This document shows positions 17,166 through 25,528 of a DNA stretch of 64,000 nt, one piece after another. How positions within the stretch are numbered: the stretch's first letter is position 1; every line of letters begins with the position of its first letter. The notes beneath the pieces are model-generated. The model made no database searches. It saw nothing but the letters and a program-made list of their open reading frames with translations, and was not told the DNA's origin. Where the stretch lies: the NCBI RefSeq assembly GCF_029525555.1, contig NZ_JAPDHZ010000004.1:868001-932000 (forward strand). The letters are read 5' to 3'. Both the position numbers and the translations under genes were made by a program. This stretch comes from Cohnella ginsengisoli (GTDB taxonomy: Bacteria > Bacillota > Bacilli > Paenibacillales > Paenibacillaceae).

Positions 17166-17837
17166 ATGGAAAATAATCAATCGAACTTAATGGAGCAACT
17201 GTTCCGTATCGTCATCTTGCTGCGTCGTTATCAGCATCATCTGCTAAGAGAAAGAGCAGGGCGCGGCGACCCGCTTCGCGGACAAGGACGCGTGCTGTCG
17301 CTGCTCAAACTGAAGCCTGAAATTACGCAAAAGGAGCTGTCGTACTTACTCGATATGCGTAATCAGTCGCTCGGCGAACTACTTGGAAAGCTGGAGCGGA
17401 GCGGCTACATTACGCGTATGCCGTCCGAGCAAGATCGTCGGGTAATGAACGTAAAGCTGACGGAAGCCGGCTCCCAGGCAGCGGAAGAGATGGAAAAGCA
17501 GCAGGAGAATCACAATAAGCTGTTCGAATGTCTCAGCGATGAGGAGCAGCGGACGATGGGAGAATACTTGGACCGGTTGATCGGGGAGCTAGAGCGGCAA
17601 TTGGTCGGGGCGGAGGAAGGTGTGGATAGCTTTGACGGCGATCAGCATGGCGGACGGGGACACCATAAAGGTCACGGTTTCGGGCCTCGCGGATTCGATT
17701 CCCGCGGCAGGGGGCGCGGCGGTCATCCGGATCATGGAGGTCATGGCTTTGATCCGGTTGGCGGACGCCAGCGTCGACCGTCTTTTGGCGGAGATAGTTG
17801 GGGCATGCGTCCTAGACCGGGCCGCGATACATTTTAA
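17166..17837 (+). CDS. MarR-family regulator with a Gly/His/Arg-rich tail
   Basis: The first 140 residues are a normal MarR winged-helix dimer: QLFRIVILLRRYQHHL, then the recognition region TQKELSYLLDMRNQSLGELL and the wing PSEQDRRVMNVKLTEAG. After about residue 150 an unusual low-complexity tail follows, rich in Gly, His, Arg and Asp (HGGRGHHKGHGF, GRGRGGHPDHGGHG). It may bind metal or nucleic acid; that is inference. ATG 17166 follows CGGAGGTT. Strong promoter and operator repeats upstream indicate self-regulation. The frame is intact. No effector gene is obviously in the same operon; the next gene begins 105 nt later. Confidence 0.88.
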   Translation: MENNQSNLMEQLFRIVILLRRYQHHLLRERAGRGDPLRGQGRVLSLLKLKPEITQKELSYLLDMRNQSLGELLGKLERSGYITRMPSEQDRRVMNVKLTEAGSQAAEEMEKQQENHNKLFECLSDEEQRTMGEYLDRLIGELERQLVGAEEGVDSFDGDQHGGRGHHKGHGFGPRGFDSRGRGRGGHPDHGGHGFDPVGGRQRRPSFGGDSWGMRPRPGRDTF

Positions 17838-17942
17838 TACACCTGGCCGGATTGGGTTCAAATTCAGCAATCGAAAAAGAAACGCCGTCCTCCGCCGCAT
17901 GGTACACTGATTCCATCCGAAAAGAAGGGCGGAGGATTTCGC

Positions 17943-18327
17943 ATGAAGCTAGCGCATGTTCGACTACTGGCGCCGAATATTCATGAATGCTTTTTGTTTT
18001 ACCGCGATGCGATCGGACTTGAAGTCCGTTATGGCGACGAGACGACGCCTTTCGCCGAATTCGCGACGGGGGGACGTCAGCTTCGCGCTTGAACCGCCGA
18101 TGGCCGAAGATTCCGCAGAAGCCAGACCGAGGACGCAGCCGTTCAGCGGTCGAGATCAAGTGGCGCTCGTATTCCGCGTAGAAAACGTCGATTCGGTTTA
18201 CGAGGCGTTGAGAGCGAAAGGCGTTCCGTTCGTGCAGCCGCCTCGCGATACGCCGGAATGGGGGCACCGCGTCGCTTATCTCCGAGATCCTGCGGGCAAT
18301 GTGATCGAGTTGAATCAAGGTATTTAA
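17943..18327 (+). CDS. Glyoxalase/bleomycin-resistance fold (VOC) protein (frameshifted)
   Basis: This would be a 127-aa vicinal-oxygen-chelate protein. ATG 17943 (behind GGCGGAGG) begins KLAHVRLLAPNIHECFLFYR, a typical VOC first strand. The frame breaks at six G (18067-18072). Removing one G joins PFAEFATG to DVSFALEPPMAED and the second half, ending GHRVAYLRDPAGNVIELNQ, the usual metal-ligand Glu region. Members range from lyases and dioxygenases to drug-binding resistance proteins, and the ligand is not predictable here. A terminator follows. Confidence 0.82.
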
Positions 18328-18343
18328 TCCTATTAATCAAACG

Positions 18344-18377
18344 AGCATGCGGATATTTTTTCTGCTTGCTTTTTTTT
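18344..18377 (+). terminator. Rho-independent terminator after the VOC gene
   Basis: AGCATGCGGA pairs with TCTGCTTGCT, with one mismatch and one G-U pair. T7 or more follows from 18371. The remaining 200 nt before the convergent LysR gene hold nothing I recognise. Confidence 0.6.
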
Positions 18378-18581
18378 ATGGATGGATTGAAATGCACTTT
18401 GGAGCCGCTATATACGATTATTAAGCAAATTTCGAAGCTCGGCGGACAGGAGGGCCGTTGTTTCAAATAAAAGCGGTACCCTATGCCTCGCCTATCGGTC
18501 CACTCATTCCCTCATTCGCGAATTCTTCCAACCTGCGCCATCGCTGCCGCCGACAAAGTCGCCCCAATCTCACCTCGCAAG

Positions 18582-19466
18582 CTATTTCACTAACCCGATA
18601 AACGTCTTCGCCGCGCTGGATAGCGGCATATTTCGCATCGTTAACAATCCGACGTGGGACGGCGGCAGCGGAATGTCGAGCGATACCTCAAACAGCGAGC
18701 CCTCCTCAAGCTCCTTGGATACGAACTCTCTGGTCACGTAGGAAATGCCGAGGCCCCGCCGCGCGAATTCGATGAGCAGGTCGACGCTGCCGACTTCGAT
18801 CTCGGGCTTGATGGAATAGCCGTAGTTGTGGAACAGCTCGGTAATCGTCATCCGGGCGCGGCTGTTACGGGAGAACAGAATGATCGGATACTGCAGGAGC
18901 GCATCGAGCGTCAGTACTTCGTTTTTCAATTCCGCGTATCTCGCGCCTGCGACGAAGCAGTCCTGCAGCTGGAAGCTCTCCGTCACCTGGAGCTGCGGAT
19001 CGACGATCGGCATGCGCACGACGCCGAGATCGATTCGGCCTTCCTTCAGAAACGTGATGACTTCGGGCGTCGTACCATGGTTTAGATGAAGCTTTACGCC
19101 CGGATGAAGCTTGTGGAATTGCTCCAAATACGGCAGCACGTAATGCTTGAACAACGAGTCGCTGCCGCCGATTCGAAGCTCGCCGCTGTCCAGATTTTTG
19201 AGCGCGGCCATTTTTTCTTCCGCCAAAGTGATCAAAATCTGCGACTGCTCGATGTACGAGTAGAGCACCATGCCTTCCTGTGTCAGCTCGACGCCCTTGG
19301 AGTTGCGGTAAAACAGCGAGACGCCGAAGCTTTCCTCCAGCTGCTTGATCGCATGGCTCACGCTAGGCTGCGTCAAATATAGCGCCTTTGCCGCCTGCGT
19401 CAAACTCCCCGTTTTCGCCGCCCAATAGAACACCTTGTACAGCTCGTAATTGTTACCCATAGACAT
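18582..19466 (-). CDS. LysR-family transcriptional regulator, divergent from zwf
   Basis: This 294-aa protein has an N-terminal LysR helix-turn-helix (YKVFYWAAKTGSLTQAAKAL, LTQPSVSHAIKQLEESFG, about residues 8-60). A periplasmic-binding-like effector domain follows (about 90-294). ATG 19466 follows AGGAG. It diverges from zwf across about 110 nt, so it may control the pentose-phosphate genes; this is a positional inference, since LysR proteins often regulate the divergent neighbour. The frame is intact. Confidence 0.88.
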   Translation of the reverse strand: MSMGNNYELYKVFYWAAKTGSLTQAAKALYLTQPSVSHAIKQLEESFGVSLFYRNSKGVELTQEGMVLYSYIEQSQILITLAEEKMAALKNLDSGELRIGGSDSLFKHYVLPYLEQFHKLHPGVKLHLNHGTTPEVITFLKEGRIDLGVVRMPIVDPQLQVTESFQLQDCFVAGARYAELKNEVLTLDALLQYPIILFSRNSRARMTITELFHNYGYSIKPEIEVGSVDLLIEFARRGLGISYVTREFVSKELEEGSLFEVSLDIPLPPSHVGLLTMRNMPLSSAAKTFIGLVK

Positions 19467-19580
19467 GGTCTATATCTCCTGTGAAATATATTAATTACTT
19501 GTATGGCTTCGATTCGTATTATAGTGAAAATACAAAAAAAGAAACCAGAGCGGCTCCTCGCTCGGGGAAGGAGAAGGAAG

Positions 19581-21113
19581 ATGGAACCGACCACTTTTAT
19601 TCTGTTCGGGGCGACCGGAGATTTAGCCAAACGCAAAATTTATCCCGCCCTCTTTAACTTGTTCGTCCGCGGCAAACTGCCGCAAGCCTTCTCCGTCGTC
19701 GGACTCGGAAGAAGAGAATGGACCGACGAAGTATTCCAAGCCGCCGTGGAGCGGTCGCTATATCAATTTTCCAGAACGGAGCCGGCCGACAAGGAGAAGC
19801 TGAATGCCTTCTTGGAAGCCTTCCGCTACAGCGTGCTCGATATCGGCCGCGAAGAGGACTACCGCAAGCTGCTCGCGCTCGTCGAAGCGCGGGAACAAGC
19901 GCTCAAGATGCCGCCAAACCGGCTGTTCTACCTGTCGGTCGGTCCCGAGCACTTCGAGCCGATCGCGGACAACATCCGCGCAAGCGGGCTCGGCTCCGCC
20001 GACGGCTGGAAGCGTCTCGTCATCGAGAAGCCGTTCGGCCACGACCTCGCATCGGCTCGCGCGCTGAACGCGAAGCTGTCGGAATCGTTCGCCGAAGAAG
20101 AAATCTTCCGCATCGACCACTATCTCGGCAAGCCGGTCGTTCAGCGCCTCGAATCGCTGCAGCAGGCCAATCCGGTCATTCAGGCGCTGTGGACCAACCG
20201 GTATATCGCCAACGTGCAAATCACGGCCAGCGAGTCGGTCGGCGTCGAGGAGCGGGCGGGCTACTACGATCACGTCGGCGCGATCCGCGACATGTTCCAG
20301 AACCATCTGCTTCAGCTGCTGATGATGGCGGCTATCCACCTGCCGTACGACAGCAGTTCCGAGAAGGTTAGATTTAAGAAAAAGAAGATCATGGAAGCGT
20401 TGGTTCCCGTCGCGCAGGAGGATGTCGGCCAGCAGGTGGTGCGCGGTCAATACACGGCGGGCAGCATCGGCGGACAACCGGTCGAAGGCTACAAGTCCGA
20501 GCCGGGCATCGCGGCGGACTCCATGAACGACACCTTCATCGCGGCTCGATTGCTAATCGATAATAACGATTGGCGCGGCGTGCCTTTCTACATTCGCACC
20601 GGCAAGCGCATGAACAAGAAATCGACGCGCATCGTCGTCGAGTTCAAGGAACCGTTGAAGCAGGCTTGGTCGCAATCCGAAGACGGCGTCGCGCCGAACC
20701 TGCTCGTCATCGAGATCGGACCCGGAGAGAGCATCGCGCTTCGGCTGAACACGAAGGAAGCGGGCGCGCAGGGCGGCTTCAAGCCGATCCATATCGACCT
20801 GCACTCGACGCCGGCCGATTCTCCCGAAGCTTACGAAAACCTGATCGGCGACGCCTTGAAGGGCGATCCGACGTTCTTCGCGCATTGGGACGAAGTCGAG
20901 CTGTCCTGGCAGTACGTACAGCCGATGCTGGACGCGTTCGCCGAAAACGCGGTGCCGCTGCGCAGCTACGCCGCGGGCAGCCGCGGACCGGCGGAATCGG
21001 ACGCCCTGCTCGCCGAGGACGGTTATCACTGGTGGTTTGACGAAGAATCCGAAGCCTTGCCGAAAAACGAAAGCAAAGAGGGAGCAAACTATGCCTATCA
21101 CGCAAACCATTGA
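19581..21113 (+). CDS. zwf: Glucose-6-phosphate 1-dehydrogenase
   Basis: This cytoplasmic enzyme oxidises glucose-6-phosphate to 6-phosphogluconolactone with NADP+, the entry to the oxidative pentose phosphate pathway. The coenzyme motif FGATGDLAKRKIYPALF lies at the N-terminus, and the substrate/catalytic signature FRIDHYLGKPVVQ is near residue 180. ATG 19581 was chosen because the family begins a few residues before FGATGDLA and AAGGAGAAGG precedes it; upstream Met codons are unlikely. At 510 aa it is of normal length, although the last dozen residues (after WWFDEESEALPKN) run into tkt, overlapping it by 23 nt. It is the first gene of a zwf-tkt-tal-gnd cluster. Confidence 0.95.
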   Translation: MEPTTFILFGATGDLAKRKIYPALFNLFVRGKLPQAFSVVGLGRREWTDEVFQAAVERSLYQFSRTEPADKEKLNAFLEAFRYSVLDIGREEDYRKLLALVEAREQALKMPPNRLFYLSVGPEHFEPIADNIRASGLGSADGWKRLVIEKPFGHDLASARALNAKLSESFAEEEIFRIDHYLGKPVVQRLESLQQANPVIQALWTNRYIANVQITASESVGVEERAGYYDHVGAIRDMFQNHLLQLLMMAAIHLPYDSSSEKVRFKKKKIMEALVPVAQEDVGQQVVRGQYTAGSIGGQPVEGYKSEPGIAADSMNDTFIAARLLIDNNDWRGVPFYIRTGKRMNKKSTRIVVEFKEPLKQAWSQSEDGVAPNLLVIEIGPGESIALRLNTKEAGAQGGFKPIHIDLHSTPADSPEAYENLIGDALKGDPTFFAHWDEVELSWQYVQPMLDAFAENAVPLRSYAAGSRGPAESDALLAEDGYHWWFDEESEALPKNESKEGANYAYHANH

Positions 21114-23082
21114 ACAATTGTCCGTCGATACGATCCGCACGCTGTCGATCGACGCCATCAACGCGGCCAACTCCGGCCATCCCGGCCTGCCGATGGGGGC
21201 GGCCCCGATGGCTTACGCCCTCTGGTCCGAACATCTGAAGCATAACCCCTCGAACGCCAAGTGGTTCAACCGCGACCGCTTCGTGCTGTCGGCCGGACAC
21301 GGCTCCGCCTTGCTTTACAGCTTGCTTCATCTGTTCGGCTACGGGGTAACGATCGAGGACCTGAAGCAGTTCCGCAAGCTCAACAGCAAAACGCCGGGCC
21401 ACCCCGAGTTCGGTCACACGGACGGCGTCGACGCGACGACGGGGCCGCTCGGGCAGGGAATCGCGATGGCGGTCGGCATGGCGATGGCCGAAGCGCACTT
21501 GGCCGCGAAGTTCAATCAGACCGGCTTCCCGGTCGTCGACCACCATACGTACGCGCTCGTCGGCGACGGCTGTCTCATGGAAGGCATCTCGTACGAAGCG
21601 ATGTCGATGGCCGGACACATGAAGCTGGGCAAGCTAATCGTGCTGTACGATTCCAACGACATCTCGCTCGACGGCGATCTGAACCTCAGCTTCGGCGAAA
21701 ATATGCAAAAACGCGCAGAATCCGCGAACTGGCAATATTTGCGCGTCGAAGACGGCAACGATCTGGCGGCGATCTCGGCAGCTATCGCTGCGGCGAAGGC
21801 GCACGGCGATCAGCCGACGATCATCGAGATCCGCACGATTATCGGATACGGGAGCAAGGGGGCCGGCACGCACAAGGTGCACGGCAACCCGCTCGGTCTC
21901 GAAGAAGCGAAGGCGACCAAGCAAACGTACGGCTGGGCATACGAAGAAGAATTCACGGTGCCTGACGAAGTGCGCGCGCACTTCGAGCTGTTGAAGCGCC
22001 AAGGCGCGGCCAAAGAAGAAGCTTGGCAGAAGCTGCTCTCGGCGTATGGCGAAGCGCATCCGGCGCTCGGTCAAGAGCTTGCCGGCGCGATTAGCGGTAA
22101 GGTTACGCTCGAAGTCGGCGATATCCTGACGTTCGACGCGGCGAAGTCGATCTCGACGCGCGTAGCGAGCGGCGAAGCCATCAACCACTACGTGAAAAAA
22201 GTGCCGTCGATCTTCGGCGGCAGCGCCGACCTGTCGCATTCGACGATGACCGACATCAAAGGCGAGCAGAAGTTCGCGGTCGACTCGTATGCCGGCCGGA
22301 ACGTGTACTTCGGCGTCCGCGAGCATGCGATGGGCGCGGCGGGCAACGGCATGGCGCTGCACGGCGGCATCAACGCCTTCGTCAGCACGTTCTTCGTCTT
22401 CAGCGACTATCTGCGCCCGTCGATCCGGCTTGCCGCGCTGCAGAAGCTGCCGGTCGTCTACGTCTTCACGCACGACTCGATCGCGGTCGGAGAAGACGGA
22501 CCTACGCACGAGCCGGTCGAGCATCTGGCCGCGCTGCGCACGATTCCCGGCCTGACGGTCATCCGCCCGTCGGATGCCAACGAGACGGCGAACGCCTGGG
22601 CTTATGCGCTGACCCAGCAGGAAGGACCTGTCGCGCTGATTCTTAGCCGCCAAAATCTGCCGACGTACGAGCAGACGAAGGCGAACCGCGAGCAAGTGGC
22701 CAAGGGCGCTTATGTGCTGACCGAGACGAACGCGCAGCCGGACCTCGTTCTGATCGCGACCGGCTCCGAGGTTTCCCTTGCGGTTAACGCGAAGGCAGAG
22801 CTCGAGAAGGAAAACGTCTCCGTCCGCGTCGTGGCGATGCCGAGCCGCGAGCTGTTCGACCGGCAGCCGGAAGCCTACAAGCAAGCCGTGCTTCCCGACG
22901 CGGTCTCGAAGCGCGTGTCGATCGAAGCGGGCATTTCGCTCGGATGGGATCGCTATGTCGGCAAGGATGGCAAAGTAATGTCCATCGATACGTTCGGCGC
23001 ATCCGGCGCCGGCGGCGCGGTGCTGGAATACTTCGGCTTTTCCGTCCCTAATGTCGTCAGCATCGCTAAAGAACTGCTATAA
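21091..23082 (+). CDS. tkt: Transketolase
   Basis: This 663-aa thiamine-diphosphate enzyme transfers two-carbon ketol units in the non-oxidative pentose phosphate branch. Visible landmarks are the N-terminal NSGHPGLPMGAAPMAY, the TPP motif GDGCLMEGISYEA ending in SNDISLDG, FGVREHAMGAAGNGMA with the catalytic Glu, and HDSIAVGEDGPTHEPVEH. ATG 21091 follows AGAGGGAG and overlaps the zwf end, suggesting translational coupling. The frame is intact although it contains a six-A run. It sits between zwf and tal. Confidence 0.96.
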   Translation: MPITQTIEQLSVDTIRTLSIDAINAANSGHPGLPMGAAPMAYALWSEHLKHNPSNAKWFNRDRFVLSAGHGSALLYSLLHLFGYGVTIEDLKQFRKLNSKTPGHPEFGHTDGVDATTGPLGQGIAMAVGMAMAEAHLAAKFNQTGFPVVDHHTYALVGDGCLMEGISYEAMSMAGHMKLGKLIVLYDSNDISLDGDLNLSFGENMQKRAESANWQYLRVEDGNDLAAISAAIAAAKAHGDQPTIIEIRTIIGYGSKGAGTHKVHGNPLGLEEAKATKQTYGWAYEEEFTVPDEVRAHFELLKRQGAAKEEAWQKLLSAYGEAHPALGQELAGAISGKVTLEVGDILTFDAAKSISTRVASGEAINHYVKKVPSIFGGSADLSHSTMTDIKGEQKFAVDSYAGRNVYFGVREHAMGAAGNGMALHGGINAFVSTFFVFSDYLRPSIRLAALQKLPVVYVFTHDSIAVGEDGPTHEPVEHLAALRTIPGLTVIRPSDANETANAWAYALTQQEGPVALILSRQNLPTYEQTKANREQVAKGAYVLTETNAQPDLVLIATGSEVSLAVNAKAELEKENVSVRVVAMPSRELFDRQPEAYKQAVLPDAVSKRVSIEAGISLGWDRYVGKDGKVMSIDTFGASGAGGAVLEYFGFSVPNVVSIAKELL

Positions 23083-23137
23083 TTTGTATTCGGAACGACT
23101 TCAAACCAAAATGAAAATAAACGGAGGTTTTTGAACC

Positions 23138-23804
23138 ATGAAGTTTTTCATCGATACCGCGAACCTGGCCGACATCAAAAAAAGCGTACAAGATCGGCGT
23201 CCTGTCCGGCGTCACGACGAACCCTTCCCTGGTCGCCAAGGAAGGCGTCAAGTTCGAGGACCGCATCGAAGAGATCCTGAAGGAAGTGCCGGAGGTCGAA
23301 TCGGTATCCGCCGAAGTCACGCCGGACGCCCTCACGGCGGAAGAGATGATCGCACAAGCGAACGAGCTGATCAAGATCAACGACAATGACAAAAACATCA
23401 CGATCAAGCTGCCGATGACGCTGGCCGGCCTCGAAGCTTGCCGCTACCTGACCAAGAAGGGCGTCAAGACGAACGTTACGCTGATCTTCACGGTCAACCA
23501 GGCGCTGCTCGCCGCCCGCGCTGGCGCCACCTACGTGTCGCCGTTCCTCGGCCGCCTGGACGACATCTCCGAAGACGGCGTCCTGCTCGTCGCGAAGATC
23601 GCGGAGCTGTTCCGCATCCATAACCTGGACGCGCAGATCATCGCGGCTTCCGTCCGCCATCCGGATCACGTCACCCGGGTCGCCATGGCCGGCGCGCATA
23701 TCGCCACGATTCCGTTCTCGGTCATCGAACAGCTCACCAAGCACCCGCTTACCGAGCAGGGCATGGAGAAGTTCGCCGCGGACTGGAAAAAGGCGGTTCA
23801 ATAA
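23138..23804 (+). CDS. tal: Transaldolase, small (TalC/FSA-like) type, frameshifted
   Basis: This enzyme transfers a dihydroxyacetone unit between sugar phosphates, or acts as fructose-6-phosphate aldolase in close relatives. ATG 23138 behind CGGAGG gives MKFFIDTANLADIKK. The frame breaks at seven A (23177-23183); deleting one A continues as AYKIGVLSGVTTNPSLVAKEG and then VEFED-like sequence into the long downstream frame. The Schiff-base Lys is in NITIKLPMT, and TNVTLIFTVNQALLAARAGA is the second signature. The restored length of about 221 aa fits the small transaldolase class. It lies 55 nt after tkt. Confidence 0.92.
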
Positions 23805-23898
23805 TCGCATTTTGTTTCGCGCATGGCCTTCAACGTAATTTCAATATAAACAGGTTCCTTAAATAGAGAGAGCATGAAGCACGGGAGGATGGAGAAAA

Positions 23899-25318
23899 AT
23901 GAGCAAGCAGCAAATCGGCGTCGTCGGTCTTGCGGTCATGGGCAAAAACCTGGCCTTGAATATTGAAAGCAAAGGATTCTCGGTCGCGGTATACAACCGT
24001 TCGCCGGAGAAGACGAAGGAACTGCTGGAAGAGGCGAAGGGGAAAAACTTCGTCGGCGCTTACACCGTCGAAGAATTCGTTCAATCGCTGGAGACGCCGC
24101 GCAAGATTTTGATCATGGTAAAAGCCGGCAAGCCGACGGACGATACGATCGAGCAGCTGGTACCGTATCTTGATCAAGGCGATATTCTGATCGACGGCGG
24201 CAATGCTTACTTCCCGGACACGCAGCGCAGAAATAAAGCCTTGCAAGAAAAAGGCTTTCGTTTCATCGGCGCTGGCGTATCCGGCGGGGAAGAAGGCGCG
24301 CTGCACGGTCCCGCGATCATGCCAGGCGGTCAAAAGGACGCTTACGCGCTCGTCGAGCCGATCTTGACGGCAATCTCCGCCAAAGTTAACGGGGATCCTT
24401 GCTCGACGTATATCGGCGCCGACGGCGCCGGTCACTACGTCAAGATGGTCCACAACGGCATCGAGTACGGCGACATGCAGCTGATCGGCGAAGCGTACCA
24501 CCTGCTGAAGAACGTGCTCGGACTGGGCGCCAGCGAGCTGCACGAGATTTTCACCGAGTGGAACCAAGGCGAGCTGGACAGCTACCTGATCGAGATTACG
24601 GCCGATATTTTCTCCAAGACCGATCCGGAAACGGGCAAGCCGATGGTGGACGTCATCCTCGATTCGGCGGGTCAAAAAGGGAACGGGCAAATGGACGAGC
24701 CAAAGCGCGCTCGATCTGGGCGTGCCGCTGTCCATTATCACCGAATCCGTCTTTGCTCGCTTTCTGTCGGCGATGAAGGACGAGCGCGCCATTGCCAGCC
24801 GCAAGCTGACAGGACCGGAAGCTTCGAGCTACGACGGCGACCCTAAGGAATTCATCGAAGCCGTACGCCAGGCGCTGTTCGCCAGCAAGATCGCTTCGTA
24901 CGCCCAGGGCTTCGCGCAAATGCGCGCCGCTTCGGACGCCTACGGCTGGGACCTGAACTACGGCGGCATCGCGATGATCTTCAGGGGCGGCTGCATTATT
25001 CGCGCCGGCTTCCTGCAGAACATCAAGGATGCGTACGACCGCAATCCGGCGCTGCAAAACCTGCTGCTCGACGAGTACTTCGGCGGCGTCGTGCGCGACT
25101 ACCAAGGCGCTTGGCGAAAAGTCGTCGCCGCGGCCGTGACAAGAGGCATTCCGGTGCCTGCCTTCGCCTCGGCGCTGGCATACTACGACAGCTACCGTAC
25201 CGAGCGCCTGCCGGCTAACCTGCTCCAAGCGCAGCGCGATTACTTCGGCGCGCACACGTTCGAGCGGCTCGACCGCGAAGGCAGCTTCCATTTCCAATGG
25301 ATCGGCGGCCAGCAATAA
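23899..25318 (+). CDS. gnd: 6-phosphogluconate dehydrogenase, decarboxylating (frameshifted)
   Basis: This enzyme oxidatively decarboxylates 6-phosphogluconate to ribulose-5-phosphate, the third oxidative pentose phosphate step. The N-terminal Rossmann motif is GLAVMGKNLALNIESKGF, the catalytic region includes GAGVSGGEEGALHGP and YVKMVHNGIEYGDMQ. The frame breaks in AAAAAGGG at 24674-24681. Removing one base gives GQKGTGKWTSQSALDLGVP, the family signature, and joins the second half (RGGCIIRAGFL, then a C-terminal YFGAHTFERLDREGSFH). The restored length of about 472 aa is normal. It is the last gene of the zwf-tkt-tal-gnd cluster, with a strong terminator 24 nt later. Confidence 0.94.
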
Positions 25319-25341
25319 GGCAAGGCGCTTAACAGAAAGGA

Positions 25342-25371
25342 AGCACGCCGCGAACGCGGCGTGCTTTTTTT
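25342..25371 (+). terminator. Rho-independent terminator of the pentose-phosphate cluster
   Basis: GCACGCCGC and GCGGCGTGC flank a GAAC tetraloop and are followed by T7. The 157 nt beyond it, before the FecR-domain gene, hold nothing clear. Confidence 0.93.
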
Positions 25372-25528
25372 GGCGCGACTTTACTTGCGGCTATGAACAA
25401 TGAAGACGATAAATGAGGGTAGCTGAATTTCCAGTTATTCGATTATAATCGAGTAATTATGACAAGTTTTTCAAGCGCTGAGGCATGGATATTGAGCTTC
25501 GTTGTGCGTACATAGAGGGAGTGGAACC

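Noticed and set aside
23138..25318. tal and gnd as real pseudogenes
   Set aside because: Each needs only one homopolymer base removed, both are central metabolism genes, and the same type of error is found through the whole window.
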